From: Cornus controversa
Lineage: Eukaryota; Streptophyta; Magnoliopsida; Cornales; Cornaceae
NCBI GenBank assembly: GCA_026545225.1
Contig: CM048852.1
Location: 60,709,146-60,773,145 of the forward strand
Direction of reading: 5' to 3'
DNA: 64,000 nt
Numbering within the stretch: position 1 is the first letter of the stretch; every line of letters starts with the position of its first letter. Positions 25,906 to 38,700 of the stretch are shown here, piece by piece. The translations under genes were made by a program, and so were the position numbers. The notes beneath the pieces are model-generated. The model saw nothing but the letters and a program-made list of their open reading frames with translations. It was not told the DNA's origin and did not search any database.

Positions 25906-26333
25906 AGAGCTGCAAATGAACCGAGCTGCTCGGGCTCGGGCTTGTTAAAGGCTTGGCTCGAGCTCGTTTGTTAAGCAAATGAACCGAGCTTAAGCTTGAT
26001 TTTTAAGCTCGTTTAATAAACAAGCCAAGCTCGAACAATGTTAAGCTCGGCTTGTGAACATGAACTCGTTTATGTTCGTGAACAAAACTCATTTAGAGCT
26101 CGTTTAGGGCTCGTAAGCTTGTGAAAATGTTCATGAACATAGGCTTGTGTAGGCTTATTTACGTTCATGAACAAGCTAAAACGATCTTGTACACGAACCC
26201 AAACGAATTTTTTTTATTAAACGAGCCAAGCCCGAGCTTCTCAAAATAATGACGATCCCGAGTGAGCAAGCTCACAAACAAACGAGCTCGAGCCTGAGCC
26301 CGAGCAGGCTCAAGCTTGGCTTAGTTCATTTGC
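25906..26333. mobile_element. hAT-like MITE, 428 bp, inserted in the copia RNase H region
   Basis: Inverted ends GCAAATGAACCGAGC / GCTTGGCTTAGTTCATTTGC enclose GC-richer subterminal repeats of CGAGCTCG and AAGCTCG type and no coding region. Flanks GTGCTATT (25898-25905) and GTGTTATG (26334-26341) are an imperfect 8-bp duplication (6 of 8). The copia sequence is similar to its relatives directly on both sides, which fixes the insertion limits. Confidence 0.8.
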
Positions 26334-26832
26334 GTGTTATGACATCTACTATAAATGAGGTTGTGTGGTTGCGTTGGTTATTAGCATATATGGGTGTCAC
26401 TCTTTCTACTCCCACCCCTCTTTATTGCGATAATAAGAGTGTTATTCATATTACTCACAATTCAGTCTTCCATGAGCGAACCAAACACATTGAGATCGAT
26501 TGTCATACCACTCGGCATCATCTTCAGCGTGGAATGATTACTTTACTTTTTGTCTCATCTTCCATGCAGATTGCAGATTTCTTTACGAAGTCTCAAGCCG
26601 TTCAACACTTTCGTTTTTTTGTTGGCAAACTCTCGAAACTTTTTGCTGCTGCATCGTGAGTTTGAGGGGAAATATTAGATATTAGATTGTTATTTTTAGC
26701 TGTGAGGATAAAATAGTCTTTTCACACTTTTTTGTTTAGCTATATAAACTCTTTTGTGTATTCTTTTATTATCTTTACTAATAGAGACCCTATCTCCCTT
26801 TTCTCTTCTTCACTCTCTTTGCAATTCTCATA

Positions 26833-28182
26833 GTGATAAGCATAGATCTACACGGTCCATTGTGAGCTCACCATCAGAGAATTCTCATGATGTGCTTAAA
26901 GAAAAGATGACAAGATATCATCACACAGCATTCATCATGAGCCAAGTAGTTTTTTTTTTTTGAACTGTTTCTTAGTAAGAGTTCAATTTGTTGAAACATC
27001 CTTATAGTATAAATTTTTGGTGGTTGACATGCATTTCATACACGTCCATTTAAAAAATCACAATCTCTAAAATAAAACTTATTTTAGAACGGATGGAAGG
27101 AGTACCATTTATTAGTTCGCACGAACGACAGCAATACATGGACAGCAACAATAAATAAACAATGTAAGGTTGGCCACACATTTCACATAACCACATTTGA
27201 AATAACATTTCAAGAAAAAAGATACAAGAATAAATTACGAATAATATGAATTTTACTTGGATGGAAAAGATAACAAATAAAAGAACATATAACAAATTGA
27301 GTATGTGATATTGTAAAGTCACAGTTTTATGTTGAATTATCAATGCAATCGTCACAGAACTCAGCCCATTTCACATGCCACAAGTGCTAGCACTATCTTA
27401 TTTGTGTACTTATTTGGCTTTTAAGAGCATAGGTTCAATATCATGAAACGTAGTTCTAACAAGCGAATCAGACAACTTAATCCTTCTCTAGATAAATAGA
27501 TACGTAGATTGAGACCACAAGGAGAGTTCTAAATACATTTTTCATTTGGTTAATTATGCATATAGAGAGGATGGGGCATGGTACCAAAGTGTTAAAGATT
27601 AATCTTGAAAATCTAGAGATGTTGTATTCATGCATCTTATCATAACATTCATACATGATCTATAGACTCCCTATGAAGAGAGTTAACAAAAGAATATTAG
27701 ATCTCTCCATCTGGTCCCATTAAAGGGGTGTCACCTCCTTTTCTGTAAGCAACCAAAAACCAAAACAACAGCCTCCATGTAAATTACCCTTCGTCGGTGT
27801 AGAAATAAAAACATTGCTTAGCCCAATTCTAAAGTTATTTTGGTGCTTCCAGTAAACCACTGTGCTTCCAATAGTGGCATCACAGTACCAAAACCCAACA
27901 CTGGTATTAGAGCATAAAAAACAAACAAAGGTATCAAAGCACAGTGACACTGAAGGTCTTCCATTTCATAGCTCAAGGATACGAGATAATATGGATGCAA
28001 AACAAAGCAGCAGGAATAACTGGTTCATTTTCACACTCCACATATATAATTGGATGCCAGATTTTTTGATCTCAACTAGGAAGCATCCAAAAACATTAAC
28101 CAGCAGAGAAGCATTTCAAGGGCTAAAACTTGGAGGATGCGTAGTTACTTTCTTATCAGACAACACCTCAAGCAGCAATCGA
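26833..28182. other. Intergenic and 3' flank of RMC1, Stowaway-like end near 27,100
   Basis: No coding sequence is supported here. On the minus strand the part nearest 28,182 should be the 3' untranslated region of the RMC1 gene. At 27,075-27,104 the sequence AACTTATTTTAGAACGGATG followed by GAAGGAGTAC resembles one terminus of a Stowaway MITE (inverse of TACTCC.TCCGTTC), but no second terminus was found. Confidence 0.4.
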
Positions 28183-29697
28183 TTAATTTGTTTCAGCAAG
28201 AATTCGGCAATATGCATTGTGCTCTGTAGTGTTCTTAAAGCCCGGAATAAAATCAGAAAAGAATCTTAGCACTGCTGCTAAATGTTGGGAGTCCTTAGAA
28301 GTATAAGCCGCTTCAAGAAACAGTGATGGCCGGACAGTAGTGACCTGAAATCCACCCCCACATTTATGTTAGAAATCCTTAAGTTTTGCTAACTCTACCA
28401 ACATCAAATTATAATCTGTGCGAACATTTCGCATTAGTGACCTGAAATCCACCCCCACATTTATGTTAGAAATCCTTTAAGTTTTGCTAACTCTACCAAC
28501 ATCAAATTATAATCTGTGCGAACATTTCGCATTTTGATGAAAAACCAGGTGTAGTTGTTCTCCCTAAATTAATAGCACAACCGGAGTATTTCCAACACCA
28601 CATCAACTTTTCAATGCAAAGCTACAGAAGCGTTCATTGTTTACTTAGATATGTGTTACAAAAAGGTTTCCCAGATTCATTAATCCAACAAATAAAAAAG
28701 GAGACATTTCCCAGATTTATTTTCCCTAAATATCCAACAAAGCATAATTTTCAATAAACAAAATTGTAACGATAAGTAGCAAATGAGATTAGTAACTGAG
28801 CATGAAAATTAGAAAATAATGATGATAATGGGACTTTTTGAGATTCAAATAAATTAAAAAAAATTGAAGTTCATTTATTAAATCAAAGAAAGCATAGGAA
28901 TAATTACCTTATTTTTCCGTGCATAACGTAAAGCTTCAATATAATATCCATCTTGCACTAGTAACAAAACATAGTCATGATGTAAAGAGAGCTGTCTTAG
29001 CATCTCAAGACCTAGCTTCCTTATCTGGAAATTCTGACGACCTGACTCCAGAAGTTGCAATGCAACTTCTTTTGAGGGTTCAAGAATCTGTAACAGAACA
29101 GATTAAAATTTGAAACTTATCATTAACATGGCATACTTTCATCAAGCCCAAGCACAAACAATTTAAGAGAGAGAGAGTGTAAACCTTGTTTATAATGAAT
29201 AATCCTAGTTCTGTATATCGCCCGTTGCGGGCTAAGAGTTGTATGGTCAACACACAAAGATTTGGATGTACTTTAACTTTTTCCAGATTAGCACTGTGAA
29301 AATAGAAATAGCAAAGAAACAACATAAGGGACCACCAGAACAAAAGCTAACTATTTGGGTTAGCAGATGAAAATATTATCAGTGTTTGATAACATGAAAA
29401 TATTATCAATTTTTAGTAACACCTTCTAATTTATCACTATATTAGTCCACCTGAACCAAGTCGCTCACCACGGCCATTCCATAACACATCTTGAGCTATG
29501 TTCAGTAGCACACTGGACCAATCTACCTCTGTAGTGATAGCTTGATCACTTTCTGACCTGGCCTAAATGGATCTGTATACCCCTGCCCGATTTTTTTCAT
29601 AAATACCATATTGTTTTAATCATAATTTTCTTTTATGTTCTTAAAAGTGGCAATTAAACAACATTTGTAACTATTTTCCCATGTACACATGTCTGAT

Positions 29698-29728
<31 letters not shown>

Positions 29729-32700
29729 ATGAAATACATATTGGCATGTACTTGTCCCAATTTTCCATTAATACAGTTGGTGGCTTGGCAAAGATTTGGC
29801 AGAGCCCCAGAACTTTGCATGATGGAAACCATTTACTAATATGAAGAAAGTCAAGTTCCTCAAATTCACTTCAACTTCTTGATAGATTAAGTGAAGGGGA
29901 TATAGCAAAGATTATGAAGGGAATCCTTACATTCGTATTCATGTTCCCGGTTATAACTGATCAATACAGTGGCTAATATAGGCTCAGCACTACCGTGAAC
30001 GAAAGGTTCACTATCATATTTAAATTCATAATAACATTAATAGTGTTTCTTAAAATAGTACCTTCGCAGGAACTCAACAATGATGGCTACCAAGTAAGAA
30101 CAATCTCCTGCTATCTCTTCCTCAACGATAGCAAACACAAAGCTGTACATCTCATCTGGTGAAATTGCCGCAGAGACAACTTGAGACTCCTGCTGCTCAG
30201 AGACATTAGCATTCAATGGATTGTTACCTGGTCGAAGAAGCTTAGAGCGTAAATCTGATGGATGTATTTCAGCACCCATCAAGTTTTCTCCGTCTATTTT
30301 ACCACCCATAAAATTAACATCATGTGAGTTGCTTTTCTGCTGTTCAGAGCTGGCATTATCCTCAGAATCTGAAGCCGAAAAAGAACACCTGTTAATAGAT
30401 TCATTGTCCCCTCCTGCAGATTCATGTGTGATGGATTTTCCAAATGCATCTACCCTACTGGTGGATTCATCAGCAATAGTACCAGGATTATTCACTGGTG
30501 GAGCGCCAGAAGGTGAAGTCTTCTCTGCTTTAACTCCCTTGAAATAACTGCCCGTTTTGATTGAATACGAGTATGAGGTAACTAATACATCCATTGCCCT
30601 AGCAACCATGGACACAGGTCTTCGCTCCAGAATGATAGTGCGAGCTATTGCCAAACACAATTGTTTAGCCTGAAACAGCAAGTGGCATAACATAACTACC
30701 AATTATGCGTTCTATTTTAAAATAGTTGTGCACCAAATATCTTTAAAATGGATACTGGGACATCACAAGAAGAAAAAAAATGCTCCATTTAGTGCCACAA
30801 CATTTAAAACAAATTCATTCACTACAGACATGTTTATTGTCCTATTGAATTTGAATGGTTCCATTCATTTTTTATATAGCATTTGAATGTGATCATCTTA
30901 AATGGAATCACTTAAGATAATGGGAGACCAAAACATTACTTGGCATGTGACCTCTTTTAAGTTTACTTGGAGTTGCATTCAACATTCTTATCATCATTTT
31001 CAAAGATGGTAGCACATTTTCGTAAAGAACTCCATAAAAGATGATAGATGCTTTAGAGTAAATGAATGAACGGGGCCATTCAAATTAAAGGGCCCTCCAA
31101 CCAGGCCCTACATTCTTTTATAACATTACCAACACACGTGCATCCTACTGGGGCTTGAACCCTACACCTCACCCTTTAGGAGTGGCAGCAGATACAACTT
31201 AAGCTAACAGCTTGAATCCAACCAGGCCCTACATTCTTTTATAAGCATTACAGACGCGTGTGCATCCCTACTGGGACTTGAACCCTGCACCTCCCTTTAG
31301 GAGTGGCAGGAGATAAAACTTAAGATAACACAATCCAACCAAGCCTACATATACAGGATCATTTAAATGAATCCAAGAAACAATACCATTCCATTATTTC
31401 AGTATTATGTTGAGTAATGTTTTCAATTTGCTGTACTGACTTGTTCTAGATGATGGATTTGCCCCTCCAAGTGCTATTGTCGAAAAAAAATATTATTTTC
31501 CGTTTAGCCATAGTGTTTCCTAAAACAGATCACGCAGCCAGATGCTAAAGTTTGAATGAGATGCTATTACCTTATTTGCTTCCAACTTCCTTCTCTGCAA
31601 GAACTCTAGCACCGAGGACACTTCTGAACTACTGGCAGAAATAGCCTGTGAGGTAAGGGTGATATTTCATTGCAAGGATAACAGATCACTTCATAAGAGA
31701 ATGCAGAAACCAACAATCAGAACTTACCTCCAAGTCCAAATGGATTTTCCACAACAATCCATTGGCAACACTGCATATAAGATCTGGAACAAGAAAAGTC
31801 CAATCCTCTCCATAAATAATTGCTTCTGTATTACTTAAATCTTTTGCTTCTGAACTCTCGGTATCTTTGCTGCTCATCTGAGAGGATGAAGTACTAGGCC
31901 TAGCAAAACCTCTCACCAATAGAGGAAGTGGAGCAGATATAGGTGCTCGGGAGTCCGCAAATATGTCATACAATATAACGACCTTTGCATCCACTTGATG
32001 AACAAGCAAAACATTGTCAACCACACTCACAGCAATCTTGCTGGAATAAATGGGCAAAGAACCCTGAAAATACAAATGATATAAGAAGAAGATCAAGAAG
32101 AGGAAGACAGAACAATTAAATAGTAATGTCATTAGTTAATTTACTTTAATTGCTCGAGGTCCCGCAGTGTGGCCTCACTACCAAAAGAAATTCTCTATCT
32201 AAGAAGCACAGAAATGGATACGGGACACGGATACGACATGACAAATCCTAAAAAATTAGGACACAGACGCGGCGGGGACACGAAATAATAAATATTATAT
32301 ATGTGTGATGTTGTACTTTAAGAAATTAAGAGTAAATTATTTTTTATCAACCTAACAATGAAAACAAATTGTGTTTTGCTGAACTTTAGAATTTGTGGTT
32401 TGCTGGAAAAAAGAATGAAAGATAGAAAGAGAGTTAAGAAAGAGAAAAAACAAAGAAACAAAGAGGATTAGGATTTTGTTAGAAAAAGAATTAGGGCTTA
32501 GTTAAAAATAAAGGTAAGAATCCATAGAAGAGAAAAAGTGCATGGAAACAAGCCTAAATATATGATTGTTTTAATATAAAATTGTTTTATAAACCAACAA
32601 TTTTTTACTAATTATGTAATGACCACCATATTATTGAAAGTTATTAAAGAACTCATATTTACACTTTATCTCATTCCATCCAAAAGGAAAACAAAACCTT

Positions 32701-35700
32701 TGTTAGATTAACAGGAAACATATTTTTACTACACATTACTTGCAAGAAGGTTCTCTCTCCCTCTCTCTCTCTCTCTCGCTCTCTCTGTGACAAGTAAAAG
32801 TATATCATAAAGCGTGAGCATACAAGAGAGACCACCAAGAAGGTCTAAAACCTACCTAGAAATTATATCAGAAAATCAATATAGTAGTCAAAAATTAAGT
32901 ACAGATAACTAGGGGCTTGATGTTTTAACTTTCAGACAAGATTAAATGCCCAACTTGTTCCTTCCACACAATCCACTAGAGGTTGAGGGAGACACTTTCA
33001 ATTTTACTTCCAGGAGGGCATGTTCTAAATTGACTCAAAAGAAATAAATTTAGAATTTATTAGCATAAGAATGAAAATATATATACATAAGATAGGGAAC
33101 AAAATATTTTTGTAAAAGATAAGAGAAACAACAAGATAATGTTTCCTTCAATGAGAGACTATTTAAAAAAAAAAAAATCAAATGGATCAAGAACGTTAAA
33201 AAAATGAAAGCTCCCATGGACTACTACGGGACACAAAAACTGACCTTGCAGACAAGGAATATATGGAAATTTGCAAATAAAGCAGCAAGAAGGAAAAAAA
33301 AAATGCTTGGTCACTTGCACTCTTTTGGAGAACATTTTTGTCCAAATGAATGTACAAGGAAGACAAGCAGGTAAGGGGAATAGTCTTCAATAAATTAACT
33401 CCAGTTCCAAGGAATTTGATACTAATATAATGGATTTTACTCCCATACAAGTAGGGGTGCACAAAGAACCGTCGGAACCGCTACCGGAACCGGAACCGAG
33501 GGGAACCGTACCGGAACCGTACCGAACCGTGGCTATGGTTCCGATTCCGGTTCCTAAAATTAGGAACCGTTACCAACGGTTCCGGTTCAGGTTCCAGGAC
33601 CAGTAGAACCGTACCGGAACCGGAACCGTTGGGGGTAACGGTTCCTTGGAACCGAACCGGAACCGGAACCGGAACCGTTTTATATTAAATGTGTATATAT
33701 ATATATAATATAATAACTATATATAATATATATATATATATATACACATTACATATAATAATTATATATAATGTATATATATTATGTATAATAATTATAT
33801 TATCATATATTATATATAATAATTATATTATAATATAATTACTATACATAATATATATACATTATATATAATTATTATATGTAATGTATATATATCTATA
33901 ATATAATATAATAATTATATATATAGGGTGCCATTTTTAGATTGTAGGTCTCACATTTATTTAATGAATATATATATATATATTTTGTATTTTCAAGTTT
34001 AAAAAAAAAAAATCTTAAGGAACCGCGGTTCGGAACCGGAACCGTACCGAGAACCGCGGTACGGTTCCTCACGGTTCCAACCCTTAACGGTTCCGGTTCC
34101 GGTTCCAAAAATCAGGAACCATTGGTAACGGTTCCGGTTCCGGTTCCACCAAGAACCGTGAGGAACCGTACCGTGTGCACCCCTACATACAAGACAGTTA
34201 AGTTGCTTGCTCTTCTTAAAGAAATTCCTTCATCTTAAAAAATATTTTTTGAACTATCAAATCATTAATTCCACCATTAGTCATTGTTAAGATTAGAACT
34301 TAGGTGATGTTTGATAAAACTGAAAATTTTAATTACTGAATTTAAAGTGTTGAATGTATCAATCTGAAAATTTGTTTGATAATGTCTTAATGTTAAGCAC
34401 TAAATTCATTAAGATTGTTTTTTAAATACAAAAGTTGAAGTCTGAAAGTTGTAAAGACTACATTTGTGTCCTCAATATCTTGTTCTCATAACATTTTTAT
34501 ATATATAATATAAAAGCATATAAAACAACCAATTTCATTCAAAGAAATATATCAATTTAACAATGAATATTAATGTCAAAACTAATCATAAAAAAATATT
34601 AATTCAAACTTAAATAATGAACATTATTCAAGCAATACTCATTAACATAATTTTAAAAGTCAATGTCTCAAACCTGTTAAATTAAGCTAAACATATAAAA
34701 TTTTAAACTCGAGAACTAAACAAATCATTTGTAATTTGGTTACGTAAATTAACCATAAGAATACATTAAAATATTTTAATTTAATAAAATTGAATATATA
34801 TATACTTACAAAAAAAATAAAGGGTAAAGTTGACAATTTAAGGTAAAGTTGAGAATATAACCTGAGGTCGTTGAGTCTAACAAGGAGGAGTAATAAAAGG
34901 CTTGTAACGAGCTATTCTAAATTTCTAAATATTATTATGATATATCTAGAAATGAAAAAATAATAACCAATTCTAGATTTTTCTAGAAAAAATTAAAGAA
35001 AATTAGAAGGTGGAAGTGAGTTGTAAATAGGCTCACATATAACCTGAGGTTGTTGAGTGTAACAAGGAGGAGTAATAAAAGGCTTGTAATAAGCTATTCT
35101 AAATTTTTCAAAATATTATTATGAGATATCTAGAAATGAAAATATAATAAACAATTCTAGATTTTTCTAGAAAAAATTAAAGAAAATTAGAAGGTGGAAG
35201 TGAGTTGTAAATAGGCTCACAAATAAATTGGCAAGCTAAACACGAAAGCATAACATTACACAGAAGCGACCCTGGAGTTCAAAGTGAGCATTGAAAAAAA
35301 TGATCAACCCTCAAAAACACTCTCATTTTCTTGTTAACAGTAACAATAGTACATTCAAATATAAGAACAATGATGGAAAAAAGACAGTCATTGGAGAAAT
35401 AAACAAAATATAAATGGATCAATTATAATAAGTTTGCTATTGGAGAAATAAACAAAATATAAATGGATCAATTATAATAAGTTTGCTATTGGAGAAATAA
35501 ACAAAATATAAAATGATCAATGCAAGAAGTTCAGTGGAAGAAGTTGAAAGCGGTAGGAGATGGTAGGACATCTTCAGGTTTTTAAACACTTGTACGAAGT
35601 TTATATCAAGGCAATTAGGTCAATAACAAAATATTTTAATTAGGTTAATAAAAAAATATTTTAAAACTAGGATAGCTGAGCATGTTTAGTGTTCAGCGTT

Positions 35701-38700
35701 AAGCAAGGAACCCATCGCTTAAATTTTGAGCTCTTTTCAACTACGCTTATTTATTTAAGTGGCACCCAAAATGGTTATCAAACACGCTGATGTTCTAAAA
35801 TCGGTAAGCGCATTCAGTTTTAAGCACTTAATTATGTTATTAAACAGGCCCTTAGTGTTGGCAAATTTTGTAACAAAAGCCGGAGTCTTTATTATTATTT
35901 TTAGCTTTTGATTAGATTTTCAAAAGTTAGTTTAGTTACTTAGTTTGTAGTGGTACCTAAGTCCAAGAGAAGAATCAGAATTTGAAGATACACCAAAGGG
36001 CAAAAAGGGAAAATCACTTCTTGGATAACCGACTCACCGATTAGGGTTTCATGATCATGCATTTTCATTTTAGGACACAAAGTATACACATTTTGATTTA
36101 TGAAGAAGATTTTTTAATGCATGAAGTTGTTTTTGGAATTAATATATTTAAACAAGAAGTTGGAAAAAAGTCTTGGTGGTTGTTGTATATTTAAAGAAGA
36201 AAATTCTACAAAAACAATAAGCCTTGAGCAAAGTGTCAATCAGTTGAAAATTTTCAGAAAAATTATATCCAAGTACAAAATGCTTTGATCGAAGGCTTGA
36301 TTGATCGAAGTTGTTCCCGTGTAGCTCGATAGATAGGTCGATCGATCGAACTGTGCGCGAATAGTTTTTGGAAACTACTCTAAATTAAAATTCTAAAAGG
36401 ATTAGGTCTCTTATTCTAATTATAATTAAGAAACCCTAATTCCTTTGGACTCAAAGCACTATATAAAGACCTCCAGACTCTCATAGACACACACAGTTAC
36501 AGAGAGATCTCTACACACACAATAAAGAGAGAACATATATTTTAGAGAGTATATATATTTTTTCATCATCTACATCTTGGTGAGTTATTATTTGGAGTGT
36601 TGATCACTATCTCGTGGAGCTTACAACCTCATCAACACCGACGTGTTTCTACACAACAAACACACAAACAGACGACTAGTGGTTGAGACTGAAATCATTA
36701 AAGAAGCAAGTTCATGAGCAGATGTTGTAGACAAGCAGACGAACGGCCTGGAGACTTTTGGGAGAAAGTTTGGTGTCACTTGTGTCTAGAGGTAACTAGG
36801 GGTTCAAGAGTCACTGAATTGTTAACCGAGTTGTAATCTATTTCTCATATAGTGGATTTGGTTTGCCTGGATTAGGTCCCGTGGTTTTTTCCTTCTTGGA
36901 GTTTTACATGCATAAATCATGTGTTCTTGTGTGGTTGCATGATTTATTTATTTTTGCTTTATATATTTAACTGATTCATATTGTTGTGTTCCAAAATATA
37001 ATTATGGCAATTCAAAAATCAGATATTGTTAATCTATTCTACAATCTAGATCTATTTTGGGCCTAACAACCACAATAATTTATAGTAAAGGAAAGCATGT
37101 GCTATGCACATGCCCCTTAACCACATCGTACAACTCTCCTTGGTTTCAGCTATTTCCCATTATATCTTCTGGTCTCCTCCACTTTCTCCAGCTATTCTCA
37201 CATTGCCTAACTGTCCAACCATACCTGGATTAAAGATGCACATCACATTTGTGACCCACTTCATTTTCTTTCCCGGGACTTGAACCTTGCACCTTCCCCT
37301 TGAGGGTTTCAGGGGATATCACTGAGCTAATACTTGGTGGTACAGTCAGAGGACACTTCTTACTTGGGTTACTTCAAAGCATAGAGCTACTAAGAGATCG
37401 TAGCTAAGCCACTGCTAACTTGGGTTACTTCAAAGCACATAGAGCTACCAGGAGAAGATAACAACCAGATTCCTAAATTAAAGTGTACAGTCTTTATTCA
37501 ATTAACAGACAAGATTTGGCATAGAACATTTCATAAGAAGGTGAGCACATATAAAGTAGTGTCAAATGGTAAAGAGGCATGCTAACCTACATAATTTAGC
37601 AGTTAAAATAAGGCACTCATGTGATTTCAGGTCATCATTGATTAAGCGACTGTTGCATGTGGTTTGACCAAGGCTATGGCCTTAAATAGAACGGAATGGA
37701 ATCATAGCATTCATGTAGCCGACCCTAAATAGTTGGAAAAAGGCTTGGTTTTTGTTGTTGTATTGATTAAGTAATTGTTCAAAAGCAAAGTGGGAAGACG
37801 AACCCTGTCCCACTCATTTTAATGAACCCAACAAACGCACATTTGACATTGCTCCCACCAAATTTATTCTCATTGGAACAAATTTCCAAGCATTGTATTT
37901 GAGTTGAACAAAATGTTGAATTAGAAAGAAATTTGAGCAAGATTTCACCTGTTGAACAACAGCATCGCGGTAAAACCTATACGAGTGAAGTAGCATTGCA
38001 ACCCTATCAATTTGCAAGCAGTATATCCTACCATAGCTGTTAATCGAGAAGAGAATTTGGTATTATATTTTGGACAAAAAAAAAATTAACTATGTTCACA
38101 AAAGAAATGTAAAAAAACAAATATAAAATCTTACACAGTCACAATATGGACATCTTCAGCAGCAAGGACCGGTTTACTGTTTGCCTCAGATTTAGCCATT
38201 GCCATTTCAAACCTTGGCAAGCGAATAATTCCTGCAGACGAAAGCTGAATAGAAGAAACAGAAACTATGTAAAATAAAAAAAATTATATATATATATATA
38301 TAAAAAAAAATTAGTCATCCATGTTGCTTCACTCAGTCCAATGTGGGAAAAATACTCAGATCAATAACCACAGCATACCCAGACTAAGACTCACCAATAA
38401 TCAAGGAATGGAAAACTTTCTCCCTAACAAGGTCAAAGATTGACTATATATAAGATTCTATAAAATGTTTTTAAGGAGAGGTGATTTAATGAGATATCCG
38501 TATTAGTGACAATAACTTCAATACACAGCACTGCATTGCACCAACTAGAAGTATAGAGGTGGAGATGATTTCTACGGTGGCCCTTGTGGGCGGGTGCGAG
38601 ACATTGGGCGAGCTACCACACTAGCAGGCTACTCAATCCCACATCACATGGGTGTGGAATGGGGAAGTGTTATACGTATGTTCATCACCCTTCTATGACA

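Larger units (their letters stand above)
21942..26832 (+). mobile_element. Ty1/copia retrotransposon, rearranged and broken
   Basis: Short LTRs of about 160-170 bp lie at 21942-22111 and 26673-26832 (shared blocks TTTTCACACTTTTTTGTTT and TATTATCTTTACTAATAGA); the primer site TGGTATCAGAG follows at 22113, and the purine run TTTGAGGGGAAA precedes the 3' LTR. Parts: gag of UBN2 type (about 22660-23000), protease-like segment with WVLDASASHHM (about 23490), GAG-pre-integrase LWHSRLGH (about 23908), C-terminal reverse transcriptase YVDDMI (about 25145) and RNase H region (about 25620-26640). Integrase and most of reverse transcriptase are missing, part of the protease-proximal region is present twice (about 23330 and 24895), unrelated DNA lies between, and a hAT element sits in the RNase H region. 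A heavily broken fossil; LTR identity is only about 85% by eye. Confidence 0.88.
34300..35854. mobile_element. TIR element, about 1.55 kb, hAT- or Harbinger-like, with internal tandem repeats
   Basis: The left end TTAGGTGATGTTTGATAAAAC and the inverse of the right end TAAGGGCCTGTTTAATAAC match as imperfect inverted termini of the common plant 'gggc.tgttt.ataac' type, and further inverted blocks follow inward (AGCACTAAATTCATTAAG against its partner near 35,810). No transposase coding is visible. Superfamily is unsure because I could not define the target duplication. It contains the tandem repeats at 34861-35222 and 35390-35520. In RMC1 intron 5. Confidence 0.6.
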
